The position numbers and the translations under genes are program-made. A stretch of DNA of 64,000 nt from Laetiporus sulphureus 93-53 (Eukaryota > Basidiomycota > Agaricomycetes > Polyporales > Laetiporaceae), in the NCBI RefSeq assembly GCF_001632365.1, contig NW_024468542.1, positions 68,355 through 132,354 of the forward strand. The letters run 5' to 3'. Below, piece after piece: positions 35,639-48,495 of the stretch (its first letter is position 1; the number at the start of each line of letters is the position of its first letter). The notes below the pieces were generated by a model that was not told where the DNA came from, did no database searches, and saw nothing but the letters and a program-made list of their open reading frames with translations.

Positions 35639-38600
35639 GCTCTCTGCCTCGGCAAGTGCTCTAACCGCACACATGACACTTCGCTGAAAGAAGATGGGGG
35701 GGCGCACAGACTCTGGCCTCGACGTCCCAAGAGCCCGCGAGGGTGGCATCTAGACCGCTCATGAAATTCGAATAGCTACCGCTGGACGTGGTTGAAGTCG
35801 CGTAAGGTGCCCTTGACCCATCAGAAGGAGGCAGTGAGGACCAGATTCCCACATTGCGAAGCGGATGTTGCGCGAAGCCGTACCCTATTCAGCCTAGGAA
35901 CCACTCAGAAAGCAGGTGATCTTAACATCAGACCGGTTACCGCGCGAAGTCCATGAAGTGCAGGTCATGTTGGCGGGGCTAGAGCGAGGGTTAATGAAGC
36001 GACTCGCTCCCGAGACCGAAGAAAAACCGCCAGCGACGACGGTACCTTCGAATGCCCGACACCACCGACGGGGAACCCTGCGTCATTGGTCGCCGTCGAA
36101 CGTAACCTAGAAATCGATGGATTCTGATGTACTGATTCGTTCACCGAGGTGCTGGTGTCTGCCTTGTGCCAAGCAGACTGAGGGTACTTAAAGCCAACCA
36201 ACAGACTCGATGGAGCCAGCTGAGCATGAAGACTGATCCGTTAGTTGTCTATGCTTCACGACAGAGCTGACACTCAACAGAGGTTATCTTCGGCCCGTCG
36301 ATCTAAGCCCGAGACTCGTGGGACAGCGTTTCTACTACAGGGGTGGACAAGGACATCGTTTCATTTGAGGGAGGCGCGAAGACCGGCGTGCTTCTGTTCA
36401 AAGAAGTGTCCATGGTATCTGAGTCATAAGGATCAATGCAAGGCCAGACAGATAGAAAAGATCAATCCGCCGTGAACGGGTTCTGTTGCATACGGAATGG
36501 GAATTTATGCCATCTGTAGTACATGCGCTTGAAGACAATCTGTCCACATGCAAAAGAGGGAGTACTTAGCGTATTCGCTTCTGATCCAGATATTGGTGAA
36601 GGACATGCACATCTCGCACGCATGCTCACCTCGCACATGCCTTCGGGAGCGCGTGAAATGGGTTCGTGTCTTCGCAAAGGCATTTCCTCCGTCGCCACCG
36701 TGACGACGATCAGCTGGCTTGACTTTCCGAAGTCTTTCCGATCAAGGTGGTCGTCCCTGGCACCTACATGCGTCGTCCTCCACTATGATGCTGCATAATT
36801 ATAATTGAGGTTGTGCCACCTACGCTTCTCATATGGTTTAGGACATACGATTGAGCGACCGCGAATTGTCATGTGATCACTCGGCTCGCGCTCACCGATT
36901 CACCTAATCACCTTGTCCAACGTGGGCACGACCATCGCCCGTGAGATGTCCTAGTGCCCTTGACTCGCTTATTCCGCGTCTGAACGCACGTTCTTGGACT
37001 TCTATCGAAAGCGCACCATCGGATTTTAAAATCATGTTGCACGCAGAATGCTCTAGGTCATCTGCGTCGTTGCAGTAAACACGACGTCTTCCCATCGCCA
37101 GTGACGCGGCTGATGCCCCGATATTCAATCCTTCCCGTGTTCTGCATTGCTGGGACACCTGATAATCGTGGGCTGCTGCGTATCTTTGTACTGCGACCCT
37201 GGAATATATAATGGCCTATATCCATTTTCTTATGAAGAAATGTATGAGCTCGCCATACGTATGAAGGGAGGACAAGTTACCTGCTCGTCGGTGCCGAACC
37301 GCAGCTCAGGCCCGCGAGCCTGAGAATCGATCTGCCTGAGGCACCTCGTATCCGTTAACTGAGGATGACATCACCATATTGGTCCCACTGGCGATTGAGG
37401 TCCTGACCAGCCTCGTGACGAATCGAGGGCAGCGATCAGGGAACAATGCTTAATCTGCTGTATTCATCTCGCAATACGGATGCGAGCTTTCTCCGATCTT
37501 GCGCCGAACACCACCTTCTACTACTTCTGCCGCCGTAGTGTCAATTCTGTTGGGTCAATGCATCCCCTCGTTGATGGCGGAGATCACCGCCAGGATTGAT
37601 GAGACATTTCGGCACTGACACACTCCCATTGGTTCTTTCGGGGATGTTCTTTGCAGGTTGCTTCGCAATACATAAGTGCAGTTGATCCGGCCAATTGAAG
37701 ATCAAGAGAACAACTGATTGGAGCCTGGGCAAACGGCCGAAGACCGTTCAGACGGTACGTTGAGACACGTTCAACCTGCGTATAGCAAACAATGTGCGCA
37801 AACGCTGTCGTCTCCAGTTCCGCCCAACGGATACCACACGTAATTCGTTGCACGGATATGTGTACGTCCGCTGCGTCTCTGGACGTTCTTTTTTAGGCAT
37901 GTTGGCGATATGTGCCTTTCAAGGACTACAGGGACGTGAACTGGCAGGAGCAGGAATACGACACAAATTTGGCTGCAATCGGGACGACAGCTGGGAGCGA
38001 TGACCGCTTGGATTGGTGAGCAGGATTGGTATGTGTCTCGTGGACAATTCGTCATGACGTTCTACCACGAACATCCTCTTGTTCTTCAGGTGTTTTGCGA
38101 GTATGAGGATTCATCCATCACAGCGGTCACTTCCACTTGAACTTCTCGTTCACATTGACATACCCGGTCATCCCGCTGCATGTGCCTTGCTCATCTTCCT
38201 GGCTGCTATGTGATGCTAAAGCTCGCGCTTGCGCGTGTCGAGCGGAGCCGGTCGCTTCACCTGGCATTGCCTCGGCAGCTTTCTGCGTCCGCACTGTTCT
38301 GATATTCTGAGCCGTTGGTCTTCTGCCAACCCATCGGGCTCTTGGCAAGGCTATGTTTGTCATCTTGAATAGTTCCGAGAGAACCGTTAGCCAAATGAAC
38401 TAAACGGTGATCCAGGAGAAACCACGGAGTATCCCTCGCACCCGAAGCATCCCGCCCTAGACCACATGGGGTCAGATGGCCACGGACGGATATTGTTGTC
38501 AGTTGCACGAACATAGCAAAAGCGGCAGAGCTGACCTGCGGACAAGCGCTTGATCTCGGCCTGCAGAGATTCAGATTCACACTGTCGGCCTCATGCTGAG

Positions 38601-39449
38601 CTATGGATTTCTTGGCCTGATACGACTGATTATGTGAGCATCTCGAAGGTCTGTGAAGTATAACATACCACCGACATGTATCACTTCGTGACAGGACAAT
38701 CATCAGAGTACAGTAAAAGAGGAGAGCGAGTACTCCCAATGCATAAACGATAATGGCATCCCTACAAACCGACATCGAGTTTAGGTGGCACAGGCGAGCG
38801 CAGATGTCGACATTGACGAAGTCTGTCAGATAGTACTGCCGGGAGAGTGTAAACATCTCGTCACTCGTCTTAAGCTGACATCAAGGTTGGCTGGATGGAT
38901 TGACGCACAAGAGCGGTCGAGTGTAGGTGACAATCTAACGAGGGTAGTAAAGGCAGGAGATCGCTTACTGCACTACGCATTGTCAACCTTATATCATTAT
39001 CTCCATGAAGTCAGTATCTGATGTGTTGACGCCAGCAAATGACGACATACCCGCGAGCACGAAATCGTGCACCCTGATTACTTGGTATCTTCGCAGGGTC
39101 ATACCAAGATGCATAGACATAGACGTTCCCCATGTCTGGTATGCGGTGATATTGATATAGCTGGCGTTGATCTCATTGGGCAGTATAATACTGGCGAGGC
39201 ATTTGTGAATCAGTTGACGTAGACAACAAATTTGATCACAGACGCACAGACCGTCTCATATTTCATCGGCCCCCCCCCCCGGGAAAGGTTTCTGCAAGGA
39301 TTAAGTGAGAGCGAAGATGAGTACAACTGCACTGTGCTCGCTTGAACTGCCTTCAGATCAACTGCCGAAGTCCTAGACCCAATGGCTTCTAGCCAGCCTG
39401 TATAAATCGAAGTATTCTTCCAGCATATCTGTGAAGCAGCTGTTCCGCG
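35639..39449. other. 3.8-kb region without a confident gene
   Basis: Upstream of the GH7 gene. Only short frames occur. The longest, 199 codons on the minus strand at 38257-38856, has one hydrophobic segment (VYALGVLALLFYCTLMIVL) but no other sign of a gene, so a decayed membrane protein is possible. A 10-C homopolymer lies near 39271-39280. Confidence 0.35.
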
Positions 39450-39676
39450 CTCGCGACACGAGAAAACAACGTTCCCGGTGAAACGAACCCCACTTGAAAC
39501 ATGATAAAGTCTTGTTTATGCTATGTGAATATGAAAATTGTATACAAAAAGGCCAACGTCTGAGAGTTTGGAAAAGAAACAAGTGTGGCGCGCGCCACAA
39601 CCGCATCGCGTTGTCTAGGATAATCACATGACCACGAAGTTGGACGACGGGCAGCGTCGCCGGCAGCTGCGATTCT

Positions 39677-40325
39677 CACCGCAGACATAAAGCGATTTGC
39701 GCATGTGGCAAATGCTTAGCAAATGTCGACAGGTTTTTTGCCTTTGTGATTTCAATATGCTATGGTTCCTTCCCACATTCCATATCAAGTATTTGCATAT
39801 AATATGTTAGAGGCAGAAATTTAAAATCATATATTTAAGAAATGACACCATTTTCAAACTCACCAAATACATTTAGAATTTGAGCGCTGTTGAATGTAAT
39901 CGTACATTTTTGAACTCCAAACCATCACATTTTTAAAATATCCAGTAGCAGAATGAAGGTGTAATTACGGTGAATGACTTTCATTCTAGTAACCTTGGTT
40001 AGAATGACTTCAGTAGGGAAGTAGAATGTAGGCATAATTACACCTTCATCTGCTACTGGATATTTTATACATGTCATAGTTTGAAATTCAAAAATGTATG
40101 ATTACATTCAACAGCACTCAAATTCTAAATGTATTTGGTGAGTTTGAAAATGGTGTCATTTCTGAAAATATATGATTTTAAATTTCTGCCTCTAACATAT
40201 TATATGCAAATACTTGATATGGAATGTGGGAAGGAACCATAGCATATTGAAATCACAAAGGCAAAAAACCTGTCGACATTTGCTAAGCATTTGCCACATG
40301 CGCAAATCGCTTCATGTCTGCGGTG
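39677..40325. mobile_element. AT-rich MITE, near-complete palindrome, TCT target duplication
   Basis: Two arms of about 290 bp in inverted orientation around a spacer of about 60 bp. The ends read CACCGCAGACATAAAGCG and, reversed, CACCGCAGACATGAAGCG. Flanking TCT at 39674-39676 and 40326-40328 is a 3-bp target duplication. Paralogous unit B has the uninterrupted site GCGATTCTCTTTCATACGG near 42950, which confirms the insertion and its borders. The arms differ at only a few positions. No coding capacity. A 3-bp duplication and CAC ends hint at a CACTA- or PIF-like family, which is inference. Confidence 0.92.
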
Positions 40326-40663
40326 TCTCATCGTATCACACGGCCTTCTCTTTTTTCGCGATATCAAGTTCCTTCTGAAGTGACGATACAACTGCTAGCA
40401 TTCTGCATATCGCTCTCGCATGTCGTTGGCAACACAGCTTTTCACCAATAACAAAGGCCCCCATCTGAAGGCCCTACGAGACTCGAGATGTACCCTCCGA
40501 GAACGCATAGCGAACTGCTCCTGTAGAATGCATGGGTTGGGCATTTAATTTAAAGGTGATGATTTAATGATTTACCGCATAACAAAATACGATAGAAACA
40601 ATTTGACCAACTTCTTTGCATAGCACAAGTTTGCAATACTCTCTGAGATCTTTCCCGTATACC

Positions 40664-42145
40664 TCATTCACCCATCGCCCCCAGTAGCTGGTTCAAGGTG
40701 TTCCCTTTTGCTTCATCTGCCTCACCCAATATCTTCCCCGCTGCGGCCTCGGAGTTATCGAACGGTCGGGTAGTTATCGACAGGCCCACATCCCTATTCT
40801 CCTGCTTTGCAGCTGTGTCGGAGATGCTGCTTGAGTTCCTCGCCGCCAATTCATGACGTATGCTTGTGGATAAGTATCTTCGTTTATCAGATGTATTGTC
40901 ATCCTGCGATCGTGTGCGAGAAGGTAAATGAAGGGGGGAGGCTGATGGTAGCCTCAATGGATGGTGACTGCCGCTGCATATTGGCGTCGGCGTCGCTTGT
41001 ACGTGGCCCGTGCTCTTCTCGTGGCCAGAGTCCGCTGCAGTTGGTGTGTGGCTTGCGCGTTTGGCTATCGCTTCCTTCATCGAGCCAAGCCAGTTGAGCG
41101 CAGCTGTTGCTTTCAGAGCCAGCACTGTCTGGCCGGCCTGATGCTGGTGCGGCCTGTCGCTTCTCTTGTCCAAGCAGCGAAATGGTGTTGTGGCGCGCGG
41201 CCACGGGGTTCGTTGAAACGAGATATGGCTCATCTGCCGTCGTGCACGTGAAGCGCTGATTGTAAGTAGACAGTTCGAAGAATGTGGGTCGATGAGTATC
41301 TCACCATTCTAGTGCGCGGCCGCCCATCGTCAATATATGTGCTCGGGTCAGCAATTCCAGGGTCTGTATCACTTTCCAACACCATAGACACCACATTGTT
41401 TGGTCCCAAAGGTGAGAACAGGATTGATTCGGGCTCTGGCCCGAATAGCGTGACCGGCTTCTCCTCATCATCCAGGTTGAGTGGCTGTAACTAAACGGAG
41501 GTCAGCACATTCATCTTGAACCTCGGACATGAAATCACCGACAGTATATCATTGTCCTGTGCCGCATCAATCATGATTCCATCTCCGCATACTGTCCCAC
41601 CTCCTTCAAGCTGACTCAGTTTCATCTCGCCCAGGATTGGGGAGAGTAACTCAGGCAAGGAAGCAGCTTGCTCGTTGCCTTGTTCGCGGGTCTGCGTAAT
41701 ACAAGGTAAGCACACAAATTGTCGCGGACATAGCCGGTCAGGCTGACTTACAGTTTGACCGTTCTTGGCCGTTTCAACTTGTGTGTTTGCGTAGGGAGCA
41801 ACCTTCATGAGTGTGTTGTCGATAGTTGGTAAACCATCTAACCACGTATTTCGCGGCAGTCGTGTCGCAGTCCCGCTACCCTTAACATTGCGCAGATTCA
41901 CTGGTGCGGACGGAGGCTCGGGTGGCAAAGTAGCATTGCGGTGAATATATGGGGTACTACCTGCTGTCGAGTTTTGGGGACGACGGCGAGACAAAGATTG
42001 TATAAGTACACGTCGTGCCGCTTTTCGTCCTTCGCCGAGCGGCTGGTGATACGCGGTGTGAGCCAGATACGTGGGCCATTGAGTGGAGTGTGAGGTGTGG
42101 CAGCAGACGAGTGGCGAGGTGAGAGGAAGAGCGCGACTTGAACAT
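40664..42145 (-). pseudogene. Unrecognised gene, tandem copy A (frame disrupted)
   Basis: The minus strand carries the segments MFKSRSSSHLATRLLPHLTL, LRNVKGSGTATRLPRNTWL, GEMKLSQLEGGGTVCGDGIM, LFGPEPESILFSPLG and a Ser/His-rich C-terminal exon ending LLGAMGE, separated by introns with GTAAG/GTGAG donors. Copy B has the same segments. The two copies do not keep one frame in the 5' part: A lacks 2 bp near 42070 and has an extra base near 41910 relative to B. No known domain. At least one copy is probably non-functional. Confidence 0.5.
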
Positions 42146-42669
42146 GGGCGTCTAGTTCACCACGGCTTGGCTGCCCACAGTGCTCCCGGAATGGCCCACC
42201 CGCGTGGGCCTGTGCTGATGGATTTCTCCCGTGATGTCGCTAGCGTCGCTCTGTAAACCTTAGTAGTGTGTTAGTGTTCCTCTTTTTATCTCGCATGCGT
42301 CCTCAGAGCCACCCGTTGTTCGTGCGCCTTTTCCCCCCATCTCTGACTCATGATTTGTCCTGTTGCAGTGGCATGCGCCACAGACATCGCCTCAGTCGAG
42401 ACCCGCCTGTAGGTTCTTATTATCTGTGGATTTTTATGAGTGGCTGTGGGGCCTTTTCCGTCTTCTCCGTCACCAGATAAGAAGTCCGAGGAGAACACCT
42501 TTCAGTCGCTGAATTGAAAGATTGTATGGGCTAGAGTGAGGCGAGACCACAATGTGACGCGGCCTACATTTTCGAATCCCATCTTTCACTGCAAGGCTCG
42601 TGAACATCTGAACATATCGTTTAACTGCATGGGTGAGACGACCATCGTCGCGGACCTCCCTTTTTCGCC

Positions 42670-45440
42670 GAGGCGCCACACGAGAAAACACAGTTTCCGA
42701 TAAAATGGAAGCCACCTGAAACATTATAAAGTCTCGTCTATGCTGTATGGGTATGAAAACTACCACGTTTGCGTGTACAAACAGCCAAGATCCGAGAGTT
42801 TGGAATAGAAACGACTCGTGTGGCGCGCGCCACAACCGCATCGCGTTGAGTCTATGAGAATCACATGACCGCGAATAGCGTTGCTCTCAAAGCGCCGAAG
42901 TTTTGCGCGCTCATATTGGATGGCCTACCGCTGGCAGTGCTGCGATTCTCTTTCATACGGTCTCCTCTAGCTTTAGCTTCGCGGTATCGAATTCCTCCCG
43001 AAATCACGATATAGCTGCTGGTATTCTTCGTCTCGTTATCGCACACTGTCGACAGCCCTGCTTTTTCCAATAATGAAGGCCACATCTGAAGGCCCTACGA
43101 GACTCGAGATGTACCCTCCCCGAAACACACAGCGAACGGCTATTGTACGATGTCTGGGCTGAACACCCAACTGCGAGGTCAAGATCCAATGATGAAAATA
43201 TGAAGTTCTTTTGCATAGCACAAGTTTTAATACTTTCTGGGACCTTTTTCGTGCATCTCTTTTCTCCCCGGTTCTCCTCTCCCTCGTCGGTAGAATAAAA
43301 GACCACTGACTCGCACTTGACATCAGTACACATTGCCCTGTGCCTTCAGAAGCTCGTCTAAGCCGTGCCCTTGTGCTTGATTTTGCTCGCCCAGTATCTT
43401 CGCCGCGGCGGCGTCGAAGAAGTCATCGAACGCTCGCGTAGTTCTCGACCGGCTCACGACCTTGTTTTTTTCGCTCTGCAGCTGGACTGGGGATGCTGCT
43501 CGAGTTCCTCCCCGCCAATTCGTGATGCACTCGTGTGGACAAGTATCTCCCGTTATCCGACGCGCTGTCGTCCTGCGATCGCTTGCGAGAAGATAGGTGG
43601 AGGGGGGAGCTTGATGGTAGCCTCGAGGGATGACGGTCGCCCTTACGCATTGCCGTTGGTGTCACTTGCACGTGGCTCGTGCTCTTGTTGTGGCCAATGT
43701 CCATTGTAGCTGGTGCGTGGTCTACGCGCCTCGCTATTGCTTCCTTCATTGGGCCAAACCGAGTGAACGCAGTCGTTGCCTTCGTGACCTGGTGAGCGAT
43801 CTTCGGCGCCGTCTGACTGGCCTGATGCTGGTGTGTTCCATCGCCCCTCCTGTTCAAGACTGTGGCGCTCGACCGCGAGGTCCACCGAGGTAAGGTGTCA
43901 CTTATCTGATAATGTGCACATGGTGGCACTGATTGTAAGAGACAGCTCGATTAGACCTGAGCGGATGAATTTCTCACCATTGAAATAAGAGGCCGCCTAT
44001 TGTCTATATGTGTACGTGGATAGGTCATGGAAGGCCCTGATTCATTGTCCAAGGCCAAAGAGACCACATTGTATGGTCTCAAAGGCGAGAATAGGATCGA
44101 TTCAGGCTCTGGCCCGAATGGATCCGCCAGCTCCTCCTCCTCGTCATCCGAATTGAGTGGCTGCAACTATACGAAGGTCAGTGTGTTCATTGCGATTCCC
44201 TGGCACGAACTCACCGACAGTGCCTCGCTCTCTTCAGTCACAGCAATCATAATCCCGTCACCGCGCACTGTTCTGCCTCCTTCAAGTTGACTCAGTTTCA
44301 TCTCCACCAGAATGGGGGAGAGCAGCTCAGCCGGAGGAATGGCTTGCTGATCGCCTTGTTCACGGGTCTGCATAACGGAAGGTAAGCACACAAACTGTCA
44401 CGGACTTAGCTGGTCAGGCTGACTCACAGTCTGATCATTCTTGGCCGTTCGGTTTTGTGTGTTTGCATAGGGAGCAACGTTCATGAGTGTGTTGTCGATA
44501 GTTGGTAAACCACCTGCCCACGTGTTTCGTGGTAGGCGTGTCGCAATCCCGCCGCCTTTAACGTTGCGTAGATTTGCCGGTGCAGAAAGGTTCGGGTGGC
44601 AAAGTAGTGTTGCGGCGAATATATGGGGTACTGCCTGCTGTCGAGTTTTCGGGACGATGGCGAGACAAAGACTGCATAGGTACGCGTCGTGCCGCTTTTC
44701 GTCCATCGCCGAGCAGCTGGTAATATGCGACATGAGCTCCAGATACATAGGCCATTGAGTGGAGTGTGAGGTGTGGCAGGAGAAGAGTGGCGAAGTGAGA
44801 GGAAGAGCGCGATTTGAACATGGGCGTCTAGTTCACCGCGGCTTGTTGTGCCCACAGTGCCCCCGGAATGGCCCGCCCGCGTGGACCTCTGATGACGGGT
44901 TTCTCCCGCGATGTCGCTAGCATCACGCTGTAAGCTGTGGCAGCATGTTGTTGTTCCTCTTTTATCGGACGTAATAGCTAATTACGATTTTGTAGAATCT
45001 TGAGCCCATTTGATGAATGTCCCTCCCTATCATCATGTCTCTCTCTCCTATACGTCCTCAGAGCCACCTGTTGTCCATGCGGCCTTTTTTCTCCTCTGTG
45101 ATTCATGGCTTATCTCGTTGGTGTGCTGCAGTGGCGTGCGCCACAGACATCGCCGCAGTCGAGACTTGCCTGTAAGTCCTTATCGTCTGTGGATTGTTTG
45201 TGAGTGGCTATGAGCCCTTCCCCCCTTTTTTCCATCAGAAGTTCGAGGAGAGCACCCCTCAATCGCTCGATCCCTCGTGGAATTGGAAGATTGTGTGCAT
45301 TAAGTGAGATGGGGTCACAATGTGGCGCAGTCCATGTTTCCGAGTCCCATCTCTCATCACAATGCTCGTTAGCGCTGAACATACGGTTAGACTGCATTGG
45401 TGAGATGCAAACCGCCGCAGAGCTGCGTCTCATGCCACGT
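42670..45440. repeat. Tandem segmental duplication, unit B
   Basis: Partner of unit A, lacking the MITE. It has an extra segment of about 90 bp near 44965-45055 (TATCGGACGTAATAGC...). The last ~200 bp match the junction between A and B, as expected for a tandem array. Confidence 0.85.
43323..44821 (-). pseudogene. Unrecognised gene, tandem copy B (frame disrupted)
   Basis: Same order of segments as copy A: MFKSRSSSHFATLLLPHLTL, LRNVKGGGIATRLPRNTWA, VEMKLSQLEGGRTVRGDGIM, FGPEPESILFSPLRPYN, and a C-terminal exon ending AQGNVY at 43323. A run of seven A near 43465 adds one base relative to copy A and moves the C-terminal frame. In the 5' part an alternative frame starting MYLELMSHITSC (44748) is open into the LRNVKGG block. 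Product unknown; the homopolymer indel could also be a sequencing error. Confidence 0.5.
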
Positions 45441-48400
45441 CTTTCAGCGTGCAGGCAGTTTGTTCGCATTTTTTTCAAGTGGTGGGACGCCTGGGACGCC
45501 CTTCGCGAGCCTTATAGATCACTTTGATCTGTATATATGTTCGCAGTATATGTGTGTTTCCCTGCGAATTAGTGTTGCACTTAATCCCGCACGCACACAC
45601 GGACGACGTGTTGCGTGGGATGGTCCCTGTTTCATTCAAAATTCCGGGGCGTAAATGTCCTGCATCTCTAATCGATGCAGCTTTTAGTCCATTCTGCGGG
45701 TTTTACAGTCACTATAGTCATCTGCGCCGCTCACCTGCCGAGTTCTGGCGCGGTTTCACAGCCTAATTGGCAGCTGTTGCTGGGGCACTACACGGTGTCT
45801 CAGTCTCTAAGAGGATGATACTGAGTGTTGTCATAAGAAACAAGGAGAAAATCATAAAAAGCTTGATTGATCGGGTTGCTGAGTGGCTCTTGAGCACTCC
45901 GCGACGCCACCCAAGAAATGCAAAGTTTATGCCGCATTAGCTATGGAATAACAAAAATGCACGGCTCTTTATATCAATTCTTTCGTTCCTTTATACTTTC
46001 ACGAAGTTGAGCTGAGCTAACGAAGAGTTTATTGGATATGATGCCATGCCACAACCGCGTCGCTCGGCCACAATCATGTCGCGTTGAGTCATGTGATCGC
46101 GACTCAAAGCGTTGGTCATCCGCTTTGCCATGAAACGGACCTTCGTACGTAGACACAGGAAGAGATATCTCGAACCATTGGTGAAAGAAGGATATCGGAA
46201 GCCTGCGCAAGAGCACAGCGGACTTCGATAGCCATAACCGGTCAAAAGTACGTCGTCAAACAGATGACGCATCGGCATGAACACTCGAGCTCATCCAAAG
46301 CCTGAGCATCGCAGATTGAGAAGTAAAGTATATCAATGCTGTTCCTTGCGTGTCAGCATGCGGTCCGCTACAATGCCCATCGATATAATTGTATGACCGT
46401 GATTACCTTGCAGCATCTACCGTTGCACTTGCGAAAATGCATGTAGTCTTCATGTCTTACATTGAGCGTATTGAAACATTGCACGATACATCACCGGGTA
46501 TACAGTCATTAAAATCATACTGCGGCCCTTTAAATGCAGGACAGGTCATTAAGTGAAAGTGAAAAATCCGCCACATCAAGCTTAAAATGCTATCTCTCCA
46601 GCCTGCGCATCGTCAGGGAACTGTATTCATGTCAGCAAGATGTCAGTGACATGACAAAGAAAACTCGACAGCAACAAACCTATCGAAGAAACGTTCGGCG
46701 TCCACCACGTCTGCACCGGCGTACAAGGAGTATAATACACAGGCAACAACACCACTGGCATCCAGTGTGTGACCGAAGCTTGCGAAGGTGACCTAGCCTT
46801 TTGTGTTGTTGAGGCCAATTGAGGCGGACGCGAGGGAGGTATCGTTACTTGACTGCGTGCAGGATGTACCGACGCCATAATGTTGGTGTGACTCACTTTG
46901 CAGAACGTTCGCTGCAAACATTAGCGCATTCGCTGTGTTAGCCTAGTCAGAGTGCCACGAATAAACTCACCAATGCGAAGTCCCACAGTCTCTCTGATGT
47001 TTCCAGATACCACGAACCTCCCGCGTAGCTAGCGTCCGCGACCCTACGCCACAATGAAAGGTCAGGAGATGAACATTCGATGATGCTTAGACGTACTGTC
47101 GATGAATGGCGTCACATTCTAACTTATCGTGGTCGATCAACTCGTCCCGCAAGAGAGCTATGATATTCAAGGCTTCGGAATGAAGAAGCCGCGCTCTTCG
47201 ATACTTCTTCTCTTGCGATTTGAATGGGCTGCTCGAGTGAAAGGATCCATCACTGTCGACTCTGATTATGATGTCGTGAATTGTGCTGGCAACGAGGGGC
47301 GAAGGCATGATAGCCAGATGAGAAGGGAGGTGGAAGGAGTTGTCAGAAACTTCGCTCTATAAGCAAGCCCCCAGCAGCCGCAACACTGACATTTTCGTCG
47401 TTGTGGACAGAAAAGGCAAGGGCGGGTCGTGCATCGCCTCAGATCTCAGGCACAGCAATTGCACCCAAAACGCGTTTCCAGGAGAGAGAGCGCGACGTCA
47501 ATGCATTCGCTGTACGCTAGCTTGTAGAACGAACGTCCAGAAGCACCAAAGTGGAAGCTAGATGTTGTCAAACACAGTTTCACCGGTTCAGGTCGAAAAA
47601 GACCGTTAAGCAAGTCAGAATTATGGAGAGATATCGAGGACGTCAAGGCGCACAGCACAGCGAATGTTAATCAAAGACAGTGCAAGGTCTAACACGCGCA
47701 AGCAGTACCGGTTCGATGAGTCTAAGAACAGTGAGAAGGCTGTAGAGTTGAAACAGAGTTTCCAGCTGAGACTTGTGGTCGTTGCTTCGCTCAGAGCTAG
47801 TCAGGACTCAGGACTCAGTAGACGGAGATAGCCCCTTCAGACCTGCGCATAGTAACGTGATGACAATCCGCAGATGCCCGGATCATGCTTGAACGTACAA
47901 ATTTTCCCAGATTATCCGAAAGTGTCAGGGAGATACTTTGTAGTGGCTGTGCTGACAGCGAGATGCTTGCACTTGTGACAGGTTCTAATGCGCACACTTT
48001 TGGAAACCTACAGCACAAGGCCGGTGAAGAAACCATAAAATCCGTGCATCACGGATACAATGGGCCTAAGGAGGTTGCGACTCACTCGAAGCTTGTATTC
48101 GTGACAGATGGCGAAGGTCGGACAGATCAGCATAGTAACAACTTCAAGGTTCGTAAACATCAATATTAGCCACTATCCAACGCCACCGACGCGTCAGTCA
48201 CATGGTGGAGCGCGTCGCGTCTGACGCGACTGGTCACTGGAGAGCACGAACCACGGCTTATCAACGTCTTAAACCTATTAGTACTAAGCTTGAGGCACTT
48301 CTACTATAATTTTTGAAACGCAAGAGCGCATGGTGCGAGTTCCTCATTTCAGTCATGACAGCCATCGCGTTTGTATTGACGATTTGCTTCCATCCAAGAT

Positions 48401-48495
48401 AACACAAGGTTCAATTGATAGTATCTGACCTTTGAGTGCATTCTGTCTTTTCATGATCTACGTGAGCCTGATTAAATTGATAGGATGACTAGAAA
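45441..48495. other. 3-kb region with only fragments
   Basis: Contains a further copy of the dispersed GCCACAACCGCGTCGC motif (46045-46107). A possible degenerate minus-strand gene lies at about 46780-47310, with spliced segments SEALNIIALLRDELIDHDK and VADASYAGGSWYLETSERLW, for which I have no firm family. A GACGCGTCAGTCACATGG variant lies near 48187-48205. Confidence 0.35.
46045..46107. repeat. Dispersed CACAACCGCGTCGCG...GAGTCACATG motif (one of four)
   Basis: Similar copies lie at about 30521-30553, 39594-39630 and 42829-42870. Shared core: GCCACAACCGC(G/A)TCGCG followed within 6-30 bp by TGAGTC and CATGTGA or CACATGA. Two copies (39585-39598 and 42820-42833) are preceded by the 14-bp palindrome GTGGCGCGCGCCAC. 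Confidence 0.55.

Larger units (their letters stand above)
39450..42560. repeat. Tandem segmental duplication, unit A (interrupted by MITE)
   Basis: Aligns along its length with unit B at 42670-45440. Shared segments include GTGTGGCGCGCGCCACAACC, GAAGGCCCTACGAGACTCGA and GAGTGTGTTGTCGATAGTTG. Without the 649-bp MITE the unit is about 2.5 kb. Divergence is moderate, with many substitutions and small indels, so the duplication is older than the MITE insertion. Confidence 0.85.

Noticed and set aside
39271..39280. Run of ten C
   Set aside because: A simple homopolymer with no associated structure; it may only affect sequencing accuracy.
42565..42585. tRNA B-box-like TTCGAATCCC
   Set aside because: No matching A-box or cloverleaf could be drawn around it. 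No tRNA or rRNA gene was found in the window.
46780..47310. Minus-strand fragments possibly from a GH76 mannanase
   Set aside because: A few residues (WYLETSERLW-like) are suggestive, but no diagnostic motif or catalytic Asp pair is visible.
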